From contig DZAY01000001.1 of the NCBI GenBank assembly GCA_022729735.1, positions 62,001 to 126,000 of the forward strand: a DNA stretch of 64,000 bases, written 5' to 3'. A model generated the notes under the pieces. It was not told the origin of the DNA, did no database searches, and saw nothing but the letters and a program-made list of their open reading frames with translations. This document shows, in pieces, positions 17,588-27,341 of this stretch; position 1 is the first letter of the stretch, and every line of letters begins with the position of its first letter. The DNA comes from Helicobacter cetorum. Its GTDB lineage: Bacteria > Campylobacterota > Campylobacteria > Campylobacterales > DZAY01. The position numbers were made by a program, and so were the translations under genes.

Positions 17588-18001
17588 TTACTTTAATGTT
17601 GAATATAACTCTTCAGCTTTTTTTACCTCTTCTCTTGAAGGCTTTGTTCTAATAGAGGCATAACTAATATTTCCACTTTTATCAACTCTTTTAAGCACAG
17701 TTGCAAATACCCAATAATATCCTCCACCTCTTCTTGCATTTTTTACATATCCCGTCCAAAAACCTTTTGATTGCACAGCATCCCAAAGCGATTTAAAAGC
17801 AGCTCTTGGCATATCTTCGTGTCTTACAATATTATGAGGTTGTCCTAATAGCTCTTCTAAATTATAACCTGCAACTTTACAAAACGATTGTGAAGCATAT
17901 GTAATTATACCTTTTGAATCAGTTTCTGAAAGTAGATATAAATCATCATAAAAAACTTCACCATTTTCAGCAAAAGTCAAACTGTCATCTCTTTTTTGCA
18001 T
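17588..18001 (-). CDS. Aer/CetB-like PAS sensor protein
   Basis: A 137-residue single PAS domain of the Aer type: [20 protein letters not shown], then [22 protein letters not shown] and [18 protein letters not shown]. The NxVRHxDMP and W-x-G-x-x-KN motifs are characteristic of FAD-binding redox or energy-taxis PAS domains. It is the first gene of the chemotaxis operon and lies 11 bases before the soluble MCP gene. The pair looks like a split Aer in which this protein senses redox state and the MCP signals to CheA. FAD binding itself is inferred. Confidence 0.9.
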   Translation of the reverse strand: MQKRDDSLTFAENGEVFYDDLYLLSETDSKGIITYASQSFCKVAGYNLEELLGQPHNIVRHEDMPRAAFKSLWDAVQSKGFWTGYVKNARRGGGYYWVFATVLKRVDKSGNISYASIRTKPSREEVKKAEELYSTLK

Positions 18002-18035
18002 ACTTTTCTCCCTAATTTATAAGCATAAGTCTTGG

Positions 18036-18065
18036 ATTATATCACAAATAGATTTATAAAATCAA
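18036..18065 (-). promoter_or_regulatory. Probable sigma-70 promoter of the chemotaxis operon
   Basis: On the minus strand a -35 box TTGATT (18060-18065) and a -10 box TATAAT (18036-18041) are separated by 18 bases. They lie about 35 bases before the ATG of the PAS gene, with GGGAG between as ribosome site. No other promoter of this quality is visible in the operon. Confidence 0.6.
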
Positions 18066-18090
18066 AAATTAATAAGAGCAAAAAAAATAG

Positions 18091-18096
18091 TATAAT
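18091..18096 (+). promoter_or_regulatory. Candidate -10 box for cheV
   Basis: TATAAT lies 20 bases before the cheV ATG, followed by AGAGG as ribosome site. The -35 side has no clear consensus. It is divergent from the chemotaxis operon promoter, so the two share a 114-base control region. Confidence 0.45.
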
Positions 18097-18115
18097 TTGA
18101 TAAAAAGAGGTATTC

Positions 18116-19027
18116 ATGAATTCAACAATTACAAAAATTACCAATATGACTAAGACTCATTTAAATAATATTATGCAGATACTTGTATTTAAATTAAATG
18201 ATGGTGTTCATTATGGAATAAATGTATCAAAAATTCGCTCAATTGAGGATTTTAATAAGTTTAGATTAATTAAAAATGATATAAATAATAGTGAGCGAAA
18301 TCAAATTTTAGAAGGTTATATTAAACATCAAGATAACATTATTCCTCTTTTAAATGTTGAAAAATGGCTACTTATTTACACAAAAAATAGTCTTTATAGA
18401 GAAATTTTAGTAACAGAGTTTAATCGTCATACTATTGCTTTTCCAATTAATGATGTTTTAAATATTTATAATATTCCAATTAGTGATTTAAAAACATCAC
18501 ATTCAAATAAAGATGTAGTTACATATTCAGCTATTATTCAAGTTGATGGTGAAGATGTTACTGTTTTGATATTAGATGTAGAAGAGCTTTTGGTTGAAGT
18601 ATTTGGAATAGATGTGGATATTATTGAAAAAGTTATAATAGATAGTAACAAAAAGTTACTAATTGCAGAAGATAGTAAAAGTGCAAGACATATTATAAAG
18701 AAAATTATGGAATGCACAAATATTGAGTATGAGCTATTTGAAAATGGATATTTGATTTTGGAATATCTAAAAAAGTTAAATCAAGATGAGGTAAATGGTA
18801 TCGGTTTAGTAATTACAGATTTAGAAATGCCTATTGTTGATGGTTATCAAGTTGTAAATTTTATTCAAAAAAGTGAAAAGTTTAAACACATTCCAGTGCT
18901 TATAAATAGCTCTATGTCAAATGATGGTGTTAAGAGAAAAACTAAATCATTAGGTTCTATTGGATTTATTGCAAAAACTGACCCAGTTAGTTTTATTGAA
19001 AAGATAAAAGAGAATATTTTAAAATAA
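18116..19027 (+). CDS. cheV: Chemotaxis coupling protein CheV
   Basis: The 303-residue protein joins an N-terminal CheW-like domain (about 22-160) to a C-terminal receiver domain with LLIAEDSKSARHII, phospho-acceptor Asp in LVITDLEMPIVDGY and a lysine in GFIAKTDP. CheV couples receptors to CheA and is tuned by phosphorylation. The start is the ATG at 18116; a second Met in the same frame (codon 11) is less well placed relative to the AGAGG site. It is transcribed away from the chemotaxis operon and is followed 19 bases later by a HAD phosphatase gene. Confidence 0.93.
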   Translation: MNSTITKITNMTKTHLNNIMQILVFKLNDGVHYGINVSKIRSIEDFNKFRLIKNDINNSERNQILEGYIKHQDNIIPLLNVEKWLLIYTKNSLYREILVTEFNRHTIAFPINDVLNIYNIPISDLKTSHSNKDVVTYSAIIQVDGEDVTVLILDVEELLVEVFGIDVDIIEKVIIDSNKKLLIAEDSKSARHIIKKIMECTNIEYELFENGYLILEYLKKLNQDEVNGIGLVITDLEMPIVDGYQVVNFIQKSEKFKHIPVLINSSMSNDGVKRKTKSLGSIGFIAKTDPVSFIEKIKENILK

Positions 19028-19046
19028 AAATAGTATAGGTGATTTC

Positions 19047-19634
19047 ATGGTTATAGCTTTTTTTGATTTTGATGGAACGATTACAAAAGAGGATAGTTTT
19101 ATAAAATTTATAAAATTTGCAGTTGGAAAAAAGAGGTTTATTAAAGGTTTTATAACTTTATCTCCAATTTTAATAAGTTATAAATTGGGAATTATTTCAA
19201 ACTATAGAGCTAAAGAGATAGTTTTGAGTTATTTTTTTAAAGGGTTAAGTGAAAATGAGTTTAAGAAATTGGCTAAAAACTTCTCTTTAAATGAGATAGA
19301 TAAAATAACAAGAAAAAAAGCTATTGATAGATTAAATTGGCATCAAAATCAAAATCATAAAATTGTAATTGTTTCGGCATCTATTGAGTGTTGGCTAAAA
19401 GATTGGTGTGAATTACATAAATATGATTTAATATCTACCACTTTGGAAGTAAAAAATGGTCTTATTAGTGGAAAATTACTTAGTAAAAATTGTTATGGTA
19501 TTGAAAAAGTTAATCGAATAAAAGATAGTTATGATTTAAGTAAATTTGATTTTATATACTCTTATGGTGATAGTGGTGGAGATAAAGAGATGTTAAAAAT
19601 AGCAAATGAGAGTTTTTATAAACCATTTCACTAA
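19047..19634 (+). CDS. HAD-IB family phosphatase
   Basis: A 195-residue HAD hydrolase: nucleophile motif FFDFDGTITKEDS at the N-terminus, motif II VIVSASIECW, and motif IV YGDSGGDKEML. The helical cap between residues 20 and 90 and the overall length fit the HAD-IB (SerB-like, YfhB-like) group. The substrate is probably a small phosphorylated metabolite or lipid phosphate, but it cannot be specified. It may be cotranscribed with cheV. It converges with the radical SAM gene with only three bases between the stops. Confidence 0.85.
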   Translation: MVIAFFDFDGTITKEDSFIKFIKFAVGKKRFIKGFITLSPILISYKLGIISNYRAKEIVLSYFFKGLSENEFKKLAKNFSLNEIDKITRKKAIDRLNWHQNQNHKIVIVSASIECWLKDWCELHKYDLISTTLEVKNGLISGKLLSKNCYGIEKVNRIKDSYDLSKFDFIYSYGDSGGDKEMLKIANESFYKPFH

Positions 19635-19637
19635 ATA

Positions 19638-20585
19638 TTAATATCGTAATCCCTCTTTTAATAAAGCTTTTCTAATATCTCCCATAATTTTAGTTTTAGA
19701 ATTACACCAATTTGGAGCTAAAAGTGTAGCATCTCCAGCACTAACCCTTTGAACTATAATGTCTTTTGGTAAAAGTTTTATAGCTTTTATTAGTGTATCA
19801 ATATATAACTCTTTTGAAATTGGTGTGAATTTTCCTTTTAGAAATTCAACACCTAATAGAGTATTTTTCACAACATATAGTGGATGAAATTTTATTGAAT
19901 TAACATTTAAATCTATCATCTTTTGAGTGCTTTTTAACATCATCTCTTGTGTTTCATTTGGAAGTCCAAATATTAAATGTGAGCAGATTTTGAGATTATA
20001 CTCTTTTGTTTTTTTTATCCAAAACTCCATATTTGAGTATAAATGACCTCTATTTATTTTTTGAAGTGTCTCATCAAATATAGTTTGAACTCCATACTCA
20101 ATCCAAATTTCTCTATTTTGATTGAGACTTGCCAAATAGCTCAAAATCTCTTCATTTATACAATCAGTTCTTGTGCCAATGCTAATTCCTATTACATCTT
20201 TGAATGATAGAGCTTCTTTATATAATATTTTTAAAGTTTCAAATGGTGCATAAGTATTGGTAAATGATTGAAAATAGATTATAAATTTTTTCACTCCAAA
20301 CTCTTGTAATCTATTTCTGGTTTTTAAAAACTGCTCTTTTAACTCTTTTAGTTGTAAATCTAAAATAGGATTTTGGCTACTTTTGTTATTTAAGTAGAAT
20401 TTAATATCTTTTCTATTTTGAATATTTGGACTAAAAGAGTCATTTAAACAGAAAGAACAGCCTCCATAAGCAACAGTTCCATCTATATTTGGACATGTAA
20501 AACCACTTAAGCTAATTGGAATTTTATATACAGTTTCACCAAACTCTTCTCTACAATATCTACCAAATGTTAAAATATCTTCCAC
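19638..20585 (-). CDS. YhcC-type radical SAM protein (TIGR01212 family)
   Basis: A 315-residue radical SAM protein. The cluster-binding cysteines are in CPNIDGTVAYGGCSFC, the widely spaced variant (C-x11-C-x2-C) that marks the YhcC/TIGR01212 group. Further motifs are YFQSFTNTYAPFE, SIGTRTDC, EYGVQT and HLIFGLPNETQEMM. Its biochemical reaction is not established in general; members are conserved and are often annotated as radical SAM proteins of unknown function. It is the last gene of the trxA-to-purF operon. Confidence 0.85.
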   Translation of the reverse strand: MEDILTFGRYCREEFGETVYKIPISLSGFTCPNIDGTVAYGGCSFCLNDSFSPNIQNRKDIKFYLNNKSSQNPILDLQLKELKEQFLKTRNRLQEFGVKKFIIYFQSFTNTYAPFETLKILYKEALSFKDVIGISIGTRTDCINEEILSYLASLNQNREIWIEYGVQTIFDETLQKINRGHLYSNMEFWIKKTKEYNLKICSHLIFGLPNETQEMMLKSTQKMIDLNVNSIKFHPLYVVKNTLLGVEFLKGKFTPISKELYIDTLIKAIKLLPKDIIVQRVSAGDATLLAPNWCNSKTKIMGDIRKALLKEGLRY

Positions 20586-20593
20586 TAATCTAC

Positions 20594-21943
20594 CTAAACT
20601 ATATATTTACCATCAAAACATGCTTTACAATAACTATTACTATCGCCTCCAACACTTCTTCCCAAACCTTCTAATGACAAATAAGCTAAGCTATCAGCTT
20701 CGATATATTGGCATGTCTCATCAATTGAAAATTTAGCACTAATCAACTCATTTTTATCAGGTGTATCAACTCCATAATAACAAGGATTTGTAGTTGGAGG
20801 AGAGCTAATTCTCATATGTATCTCTTTTGCTCCAGCTTGTCTTAGCATTCTAACAATTTGTCTGCTTGTAGTTCCTCGAACAATACTATCATCAATAACT
20901 ATTATCTTTTTGTCTTTAATTAGCTCTCTAATTGGAGTTAATTTCATTTTGACTTTTAAATCTCTAATCTCTTGAGTTGGCTCAATAAATGTTCTTCCTA
21001 CATAATGATTTCTGATAATTCCAAGCTCAAAAGGTATTCCACTAGCATTTGAGTATCCCAAAGCTGAAGCAATACCACTATCAGGCACAGGTATAACCAT
21101 ATCAGCTTCTACAGGTTTTTCTTTTGCTAACTCCATACCCATTCTCTTTCTACTCTCATAAACACTTTGTCCAAATATGAAACTATCTGGTCTTGCAAAA
21201 TAGACATACTCAAATATACATCGTTTAGGCTCACTCTCAAATACTTGAATTGATTTTGGCTCTTTTCCATCTTCAAAAACTAACATTTCTCCAGGATTTA
21301 TATCTCTAATAAACTCTGCACCCGTAATATCAAATGCACAACTCTCACTTGCTACAATATATCCACCGTTTAATTTTCCAAGACTAAGAGGACGAAATCC
21401 AAATCTATCTCTAACTGCAAACATCTTTTTTCGGCTTAAAAATATTAATGAATATGCACCTTCTATCTTATGAAGTGCATCTATAATCCTATCAAGCAAT
21501 CTATCTTGTGAGCTTTTAGCAATTAAATGTATCAAATTTTCTGTATCCAAAAAGCTTTGAAATATTGCCCCTTTTTTGATTAACTCACTCCTAACCTCTT
21601 TTGCATTCGTTAAATTTCCATTATGAACTATTGCCATTTCGCCTAAATCATATCTTGCAAATACAGGTTGAGCATCAAGGATAGAGTCATCTCCAGCAGT
21701 TGAGTAACGATTATGCCCAACAGCAATAGAACCTTTTAATTTTGAGAGTTTATTATCATCAAAAACAGATGTAACTAAGCCTCTATCTTTAATTGTAAAT
21801 AACCTATTTTTATCTGAACTACTAATTCCACTTGCTTCTTGTCCTCTATGTTGCATAGCAAATAGCGAAAGATAAGCATATTTTGATGCATTCTCTATAT
21901 TAAAAACTCCAACAACAGCACACTTTTCTTGCAATCTATCCAC
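20594..21943 (-). CDS. purF: Amidophosphoribosyltransferase PurF
   Basis: The 449-residue enzyme catalyses the first committed step of purine synthesis, PRPP plus glutamine to phosphoribosylamine. The N-terminal Ntn glutaminase has its nucleophile at C8 (KCAVVGVF), so a seven-residue propeptide must be removed. The PRTase domain contains IIVIDDSIVRGTTSRQIV. Cysteines in PKRCIF, NPCYYG and YCKACFDGKY match those that hold the 4Fe-4S cluster in the Bacillus-type enzyme. It lies 10 bases after dapB. Confidence 0.96.
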   Translation of the reverse strand: MDRLQEKCAVVGVFNIENASKYAYLSLFAMQHRGQEASGISSSDKNRLFTIKDRGLVTSVFDDNKLSKLKGSIAVGHNRYSTAGDDSILDAQPVFARYDLGEMAIVHNGNLTNAKEVRSELIKKGAIFQSFLDTENLIHLIAKSSQDRLLDRIIDALHKIEGAYSLIFLSRKKMFAVRDRFGFRPLSLGKLNGGYIVASESCAFDITGAEFIRDINPGEMLVFEDGKEPKSIQVFESEPKRCIFEYVYFARPDSFIFGQSVYESRKRMGMELAKEKPVEADMVIPVPDSGIASALGYSNASGIPFELGIIRNHYVGRTFIEPTQEIRDLKVKMKLTPIRELIKDKKIIVIDDSIVRGTTSRQIVRMLRQAGAKEIHMRISSPPTTNPCYYGVDTPDKNELISAKFSIDETCQYIEADSLAYLSLEGLGRSVGGDSNSYCKACFDGKYIV

Positions 21944-21953
21944 AATTTTTCCT

Positions 21954-22721
21954 TTAAATACCTAAACAATCACTAATATCATATAAATTAGGCTCTTTAT
22001 CAAATAACCACTTTGCAGCTTTTATAGCTCCTACAGCAAACACATTTCTATTTGTTGCAGTGTGATTTAACTCTATAAATTCACCTTCTCCATAAAATCC
22101 AACTGTATGTTTCCCAACAATATCACCACCTCTTAAAGACATAACGGCGATTTCATCTTTTGTTCGCTCTCCAATATTTCCACTTCTACCACTTATTCTA
22201 ACATCATCTAAATTCAACTCTCTTGCTTTTGAAGCAGATTTTGCTAATGTCAAAGCAGTTCCACTTGGTGCATCTTTTTTATGTTTATGGTGCATTTCTA
22301 CAATTTCACAATCAAAATCAATCAAAGCTTTAGAAGCAATTTCTGTGAGTTTTTTAAGTAGAGCCACACCAAACGACATATTTGTAGCATATAAGATTGG
22401 CATTTTAGAAGATGCTTCTTGTAATAAATTCATCTGATGTGCATTTAATCCTGTTGTTCCTATTATTAAAGCTTTTGGTCTATTTATTGCTATTTCTAAT
22501 AGTCTTTCTGTTGCTTCTGGCATTGAGAAGTCAATTACTACATCTGATGAGTTTAATAAAGTTTCTAAATCATTAGTTACCAAAGTTGATGGAGGAAGTC
22601 CAAAATCCAACTCACTTCTAACATATACAGTTGATAATTTAGCCAAGTTATCATCTTTTAAATTTTCAACAATAAGTCTTCCAACTCTACCAGTTGTTCC
22701 AATTATCCCTATTTTTATCAT
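21954..22721 (-). CDS. dapB: 4-hydroxy-tetrahydrodipicolinate reductase DapB
   Basis: A 255-residue enzyme of the lysine/diaminopimelate pathway. It has the N-terminal NAD(P)-binding [12 protein letters not shown], then [15 protein letters not shown] and the catalytic and substrate motif [19 protein letters not shown]. The C-terminal HTATNR segment is also present. The gene overlaps the trxB stop by four bases, so the two are coupled translationally. Length is normal for the family. Confidence 0.95.
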   Translation of the reverse strand: MIKIGIIGTTGRVGRLIVENLKDDNLAKLSTVYVRSELDFGLPPSTLVTNDLETLLNSSDVVIDFSMPEATERLLEIAINRPKALIIGTTGLNAHQMNLLQEASSKMPILYATNMSFGVALLKKLTEIASKALIDFDCEIVEMHHKHKKDAPSGTALTLAKSASKARELNLDDVRISGRSGNIGERTKDEIAVMSLRGGDIVGKHTVGFYGEGEFIELNHTATNRNVFAVGAIKAAKWLFDKEPNLYDISDCLGI

Positions 22722-23662
22722 TTACTATGTCCTTCTAAATATGATATTGCCGAAAGTGCAGATGTTGCACCATCTCCAGCTGCACAAACAACTTGTTTTG
22801 GAGCTGATATTCGAATATCTCCAGCAGCAAATAGCCCATCAATTGAGGTGTGCATATTTATATCCACAATCACTTCTCCACCATAGCTTATTGCACAAAG
22901 ATATTCACCATTTGCTTGTTTTAAAAGCCCATTATTTACATTATAACCAATAAATACAAATAGACCAGGGACATTTAAAGTATGCTCTTCTTTGGTTTTT
23001 AAATTTTCAATTATTAAACCATCCAAACCAAAATCTCCACCAAAAGCTTTTTTTACACTACTATTATAAATAATTTCAATTTTTGAACTATTTTTAACTC
23101 GCTCCACCGTTGAAGGAGCAGCTTTGAAACTATCTCTTCTATGAATTATATAAACTTTAGAGCAAATATTTGATAAATATAGAGCTTCTTCTAATGCAGA
23201 ATCTCCTCCACCAACTACGGCAACTTCTTTATTTCTATAAAAAAAGCCATCACAAGTTGCACAAGAGCTAATACCTCTACCATAAAATTGCTCTTCACCT
23301 TCAAAGCCTCCTTTTTTTGGAGTGCTTCCTGTTGCTACAATTACACTTTTTGCATCAACTTCTTTGCCACTTGATAAATAGAGTTTGAAAGTTTTATCAC
23401 TATTTAAAGTTACTCTATTAACTTCATCACTCTCAATTTTTAATCCAAATCTACAACACTGCTCTGGCCATCTCTCCATAAGAGTTATTCCGCTTACTAC
23501 ATCTATAGCACCAGGATAGTTTTCTATTTCACTACTTTTTGTAATTTGTCCCCCAGGCATTAAACTTTCATATAAAACAACATTCTTTAAACCACCTCTT
23601 GTTGCATAAAGTCCTGCAGTAAGTCCTGCTGGTCCGCCACCAATGATTGCTAAATCAAGCAT
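22718..23662 (-). CDS. trxB: Thioredoxin reductase TrxB
   Basis: A 314-residue FAD/NADPH flavoprotein that reduces thioredoxin. FAD motif [19 protein letters not shown] is at the N-terminus, the redox-active CATC near residues 135-138 ([10 protein letters not shown]), the NADPH motif [16 protein letters not shown], and the C-terminal FAD motif GLFAAGDIR. The thioredoxin gene is two genes upstream in the same operon, as is usual in Campylobacterota. Confidence 0.96.
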   Translation of the reverse strand: MLDLAIIGGGPAGLTAGLYATRGGLKNVVLYESLMPGGQITKSSEIENYPGAIDVVSGITLMERWPEQCCRFGLKIESDEVNRVTLNSDKTFKLYLSSGKEVDAKSVIVATGSTPKKGGFEGEEQFYGRGISSCATCDGFFYRNKEVAVVGGGDSALEEALYLSNICSKVYIIHRRDSFKAAPSTVERVKNSSKIEIIYNSSVKKAFGGDFGLDGLIIENLKTKEEHTLNVPGLFVFIGYNVNNGLLKQANGEYLCAISYGGEVIVDINMHTSIDGLFAAGDIRISAPKQVVCAAGDGATSALSAISYLEGHSK

Positions 23663-23670
23663 TATAACTC

Positions 23671-24123
23671 CTATAATTTAATTGTGATAATTTCGCTATT
23701 TTGTTTATATGAACTATTTTTCTCTCGTTTTATCTGAAAATTTGTCGGAACTTCAGATATATGAAATTTTAGTACTATTTTTAGAAGTGTATTTATTCCA
23801 GCAGTTGTAAATATCACTTTATCACTACTTTTAAATCTATTTTGATATAAATCTATTGCTAAAATCTTATTATTAGAGTTTAATTTTAAAATTTTTTCAA
23901 AACTATCTCTATTTGAACTAAAAATTATAACATCATAAACATCATCTTTTGGTGAAAAAATATCTTCTTGCTGATATAAGATAATTTCATTAAAATCTAT
24001 AAATTTGAATTGAGAGAATTTGTGGTTAAAGTAGCCAAATGCAATTGCAATCATTAAAGCTCCAAAAAGTGAAGCAAATAAATAATTATGGGAGAAAATT
24101 TTTCTCCCAGATTTGCAAAGCAT
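23671..24123 (-). CDS. Small membrane-anchored protein between trxA and trxB
   Basis: A 150-residue protein of unknown function. A single hydrophobic helix at about residues 14-31 ([19 protein letters not shown]) anchors it, with the rest probably in the periplasm or cytoplasm. The soluble part contains [16 protein letters not shown], which resembles the nucleotide- or substrate-binding strand-loop of rhodanese or TrkA-type folds, but no catalytic motif is convincing. It overlaps the trxA stop by one base, which suggests a link with thiol redox chemistry; I cannot name a function. Confidence 0.75.
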   Translation of the reverse strand: MLCKSGRKIFSHNYLFASLFGALMIAIAFGYFNHKFSQFKFIDFNEIILYQQEDIFSPKDDVYDVIIFSSNRDSFEKILKLNSNNKILAIDLYQNRFKSSDKVIFTTAGINTLLKIVLKFHISEVPTNFQIKREKNSSYKQNSEIITIKL

Positions 24124-24443
24124 TATCCAATTAAGTTATTAAGCTTTTGTGCAAACACAGCTTTTGCAGCTGCTCCAATTAATTGATCAACCTGTTTGCC
24201 ATCTTTAAAAAATAGTATTGTTGGAATTGACCTAATTCCAAATTTTACTGCTAAATCTTGTTCTTCATCTGTATTAACTTTACAAATTTTAGCTTTTCCA
24301 TCATATTCACTTGCTAACTCTTCAATAATTGGAGAAACCATTCTACAAGGCCCACACCATGGTGCCCAAAAATCTATTAATACAACACCACTATTAACAA
24401 CTTCATTAAAGTTAGAATTTGTTAATTCAATATATTTTCCCAT
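24123..24443 (-). CDS. trxA: Thioredoxin
   Basis: A 106-residue cytoplasmic thioredoxin with the active site WAPWCGPCRMV and the cis-proline segment RSIPTILFFKDGK. It supplies electrons to reductases and is recharged by TrxB, encoded two genes downstream. It is the first gene of the operon trxA - membrane protein - trxB - dapB - purF - yhcC-like and has its own promoter upstream. Confidence 0.97.
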   Translation of the reverse strand: MGKYIELTNSNFNEVVNSGVVLIDFWAPWCGPCRMVSPIIEELASEYDGKAKICKVNTDEEQDLAVKFGIRSIPTILFFKDGKQVDQLIGAAAKAVFAQKLNNLIG

Positions 24444-24474
24444 AAATAACTCCTATCTTTTTGATTAAGTGAAA

Positions 24475-24502
24475 ATTATACTCATTTTATCTTTAAATCA
24501 AC
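24475..24502 (-). promoter_or_regulatory. Probable sigma-70 promoter of the trxA operon
   Basis: On the minus strand TATAAT (24475-24480) is preceded by GTTGAT/TTGATT (24496-24502) with 15-16 bases between. TAGGAG follows as the trxA ribosome site about 20 bases downstream. This is the only good promoter in the 72-base gap between yraN and trxA. Confidence 0.55.
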
Positions 24503-24515
24503 TTTTTAAAATATT

Positions 24516-24836
24516 TTAAATTGTTATATTTTCTATAAATTCAATAAATTCACCATTAATAATTACAGCATCTATACAAAATTTAAGCTCTATATTTTTA
24601 GAGCTTAAATAAAAATTTACAGTTTTAATAATTTTATCCAACTTATTTTTTGTAATTGCATAATTAGAGTTTTTTCCACTTTTAACTTCAATAAAGTGCA
24701 AAGTATCATCTTTTATCGCGATAATATCAATCTCACCAAATCTGCTATAAAAATTTTTATCTAAAATTATAAAACCAAGTTGTGAAATAAATTTTGAAGC
24801 TTTCTCTTCTCCAATTAATCCAAGTTTTCTACTCAC
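24516..24836 (-). CDS. YraN/UPF0102 family putative endonuclease-fold protein
   Basis: A 106-residue protein with the UPF0102 pattern: GLIGEEKASKFISQLGFIILDKNF at the N-terminus, then FGEIDIIAI and IEVKSGKNS. These are the D and E-x-K residues of a restriction-endonuclease-like fold. Cellular function of the family is not established. The start overlaps the end of hom by eight bases. It is the last gene of the rpmE-to-yraN operon, the usual place in Campylobacterota. Confidence 0.88.
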   Translation of the reverse strand: MSRKLGLIGEEKASKFISQLGFIILDKNFYSRFGEIDIIAIKDDTLHFIEVKSGKNSNYAITKNKLDKIIKTVNFYLSSKNIELKFCIDAVIINGEFIEFIENITI

Positions 24837-26100
24837 TCTCTTCTATTCTTATCATAAATGGTTTATCTTTTACATATGATAACTTTTCTATTTCGTTTAA
24901 TGCTTTTTGAATACTTAACTCTTGACTTAAATGAGTTGAAAGTAGCAATGTTGCCTTATCTTTAGAGTTTCTTTGATATAGAGTCTCAATAGATATATTT
25001 AACTCTCCCAATATTTTTGCAATTCCAGCCAATACTCCTGCTCTATCTTCAACAGATATTCTAATATAGTATTTACTTATAATATTTTCTTTTTGTGATA
25101 AAGTTATTAGCTCTTTTGGTCTATTCTGAAATCCAAGCATAGGTGATACTTTACCATCTCTTGCAATTTCAACTAAATCTGAAATTACTGCAGAAGCTGT
25201 TGCATCTCCACCAGCTCCAGCACCATAATACATAGTTTCACCTACATAATTTCCAACTACACTAATTCCATTCATAACTCCATCAACTTTTGCTATCATC
25301 TCATTTTGTGGAATATATGTAGGATGAACTCTAAGCTCAACTCCACTATCCACTTTTTTAGCAATTGCTAAAAGTTTTAGTTTATATCCATACTCTTTTG
25401 CAAACTCAATATCATCTAAATTGATATTTTCAATTCCTTCAATCAAAATATCTTCTGGCTTACAATCAATTCCATAAGCGATACTTGCTAAAATTAGTAG
25501 TTTATGTGCAGCATCAAATCCGCCAATATCAAATGTAGGGTCAGCTTCGGCATAACCTAAATTTTGAGCTTCTTTTAATACTTCACTAAAATCTCTACCA
25601 TACTCACTCATTTGAGTTAAAATATAGTTGCTTGTTCCATTTATAATACCTTTAATTGAAACTATCTCATTTGCACTAAGTCCATCTCTTAAAGCTTTAA
25701 TAATTGGAATACCACCAGCAACAGAAGCTTCATACTCAAACTGCAACTCTCTACTTTCAGCTTCTTTTTCTAACTCATATCGATGATATGCAAGTAGAGC
25801 CTTATTTGCACTAACTACTGCTTTATCTTGACTTAATGCTTTTTTTACAACCAAATAAGCTTCTTCAACTCCACCCATTAACTCAACTACTATATCAATT
25901 TCAGGGTCATCTAATACAAAATTTACATCATCACTTAATGGAATATTTAAATCTCGTTTTTTGTTTAGATTTTTTACAACACCTTTCGTAACTACAAGTT
26001 CTTTTCCAGCTCTTGCAGATATTAGTTCAGCACTTTCTGTTAAAATCTTTACAACACTACTTCCAACAACTCCAACTCCAATAATTCCTATTTTTAACAT
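24829..26100 (-). CDS. hom: Homoserine dehydrogenase
   Basis: A 423-residue enzyme that reduces aspartate semialdehyde to homoserine for threonine and methionine synthesis. It shows the NAD(P)-binding IGIIGVGVVGSSVV, the catalytic domain with ANKALLAYH, EASVAGGIPIIKALRDG, INGTSNYIL and EAQNLGYAEADPTFDIGG, and a C-terminal ACT domain (IRISVEDRAGVLAGIAKIL). The ACT domain suggests feedback control by threonine. It follows an aminotransferase gene by 9 bases. Confidence 0.96.
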   Translation of the reverse strand: MLKIGIIGVGVVGSSVVKILTESAELISARAGKELVVTKGVVKNLNKKRDLNIPLSDDVNFVLDDPEIDIVVELMGGVEEAYLVVKKALSQDKAVVSANKALLAYHRYELEKEAESRELQFEYEASVAGGIPIIKALRDGLSANEIVSIKGIINGTSNYILTQMSEYGRDFSEVLKEAQNLGYAEADPTFDIGGFDAAHKLLILASIAYGIDCKPEDILIEGIENINLDDIEFAKEYGYKLKLLAIAKKVDSGVELRVHPTYIPQNEMIAKVDGVMNGISVVGNYVGETMYYGAGAGGDATASAVISDLVEIARDGKVSPMLGFQNRPKELITLSQKENIISKYYIRISVEDRAGVLAGIAKILGELNISIETLYQRNSKDKATLLLSTHLSQELSIQKALNEIEKLSYVKDKPFMIRIEESE

Positions 26101-26109
26101 TAAAAACCC

Positions 26110-27321
26110 CTATTTATGCTCTCTAAAAAACTTTTTTATATTCTTTGCAGCTTGTCTAATTCGTTTTTCGTTTTCAATCAAAGCAATTCTAACACTATCA
26201 TCTCCATACTCACCAAATCCAATACCTGGACTAACTGCAACTTTTGCTTCAACTAATAGTTTTTTACTAAATTCTAAACTTCCCATAGCTTGAAACTGCT
26301 CTGGAATTTTTGCCCAAACAAACATTGAAGCTTTTGGTTTTTCTATTACCCAACCAGCTTTTGCAAAAGCATCAATTAAAACATCTCTTCTTTTTTCATA
26401 TTGAACTCTGATTGCTTCAACACAAGATTGGTCATCACTCTCTAATGCAACAGTTGCTGCTACTTGAATAGGTGTAAACATTCCATAATCTATCCAACTT
26501 TTTATCTTTTGTAATGCGCCAACCATTTTTCTATTTCCAACTACAAAACCAACTCGCCAACCTGCCATATTATAACTTTTTGATAGAGTATAAGTTTCAA
26601 CAGCTACATCTTTAGCACCTTCAACTTCCAAAATTGATGGGGTTTTGTAACCATCAAATGTTAAATCTGCATAAGCAATATCACTAATAATATAAAATCT
26701 CTCTTCTCTTGCTAATCCTACAAGTCTTTTATAAAACTCTGGAGTTACAGTTGCAGTTGATGGATTATGAGGAAAATTTACAACAACAAATTTTGGTTTT
26801 GGCATAGATTCATGAAGAGCTTTTTTTAGATTTTCAAAAAATTTATCTTCATCAACCTCATATTTTTCATTCATAATAAGTTCCATTCTATTCACATTTG
26901 CACCAACTAATACAAAAGCATAGTAGTGGATTGGATATGTCGGTTGTGGAACAATTGCAACATCACCTTGATTTGCTATTGCTTGAATTAAGTGGAAATA
27001 GCCCTCTTTTGAACCCATCGTAGCAACAACTTCAAGCTCTGGGTCTAAATCAACATCATATTTTCGTTTATACCATTTACACATTGATAGTCTAAGTTTA
27101 TATAAACCTTTGCTTACAGAGTATCCATGGTTATCTGGTTTTTTGGCAGTTTCTATTAATTTATCTAAAATATGTTTTGGTGTTGGTCCATCTGGATTTC
27201 CCATACTAAAATCAATAACATCATCTCCTGCTCTTCTTGCTGCAAGTTTTAGCTCATTAACTGCTGCAAAAACATATTTTGGAAGTCTTTTTAACCTATC
27301 AAACTCAATCTCATCAAACAT
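26110..27321 (-). CDS. Class I PLP-dependent aminotransferase (AlaC/LL-DAP-aminotransferase-like)
   Basis: A 403-residue fold-type I aminotransferase. It has the N-terminal FSMGNPDGPTPKHI, substrate segment NFPHNPSTATV, DIAYADLTFDG, the PLP-binding lysine in TLSKSYNMAGWRVGFVVGN and the C-terminal RIALIENEKRIRQA. The family includes glutamate-pyruvate transaminases and LL-diaminopimelate aminotransferases, and sequence alone does not separate them here. The neighbours hom and (in the next operon) dapB are in the aspartate pathway, which would fit either. Confidence 0.88.
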   Translation of the reverse strand: MFDEIEFDRLKRLPKYVFAAVNELKLAARRAGDDVIDFSMGNPDGPTPKHILDKLIETAKKPDNHGYSVSKGLYKLRLSMCKWYKRKYDVDLDPELEVVATMGSKEGYFHLIQAIANQGDVAIVPQPTYPIHYYAFVLVGANVNRMELIMNEKYEVDEDKFFENLKKALHESMPKPKFVVVNFPHNPSTATVTPEFYKRLVGLAREERFYIISDIAYADLTFDGYKTPSILEVEGAKDVAVETYTLSKSYNMAGWRVGFVVGNRKMVGALQKIKSWIDYGMFTPIQVAATVALESDDQSCVEAIRVQYEKRRDVLIDAFAKAGWVIEKPKASMFVWAKIPEQFQAMGSLEFSKKLLVEAKVAVSPGIGFGEYGDDSVRIALIENEKRIRQAAKNIKKFFREHK

Positions 27322-27341
27322 GCATACTCCTTTTTTTGTTA

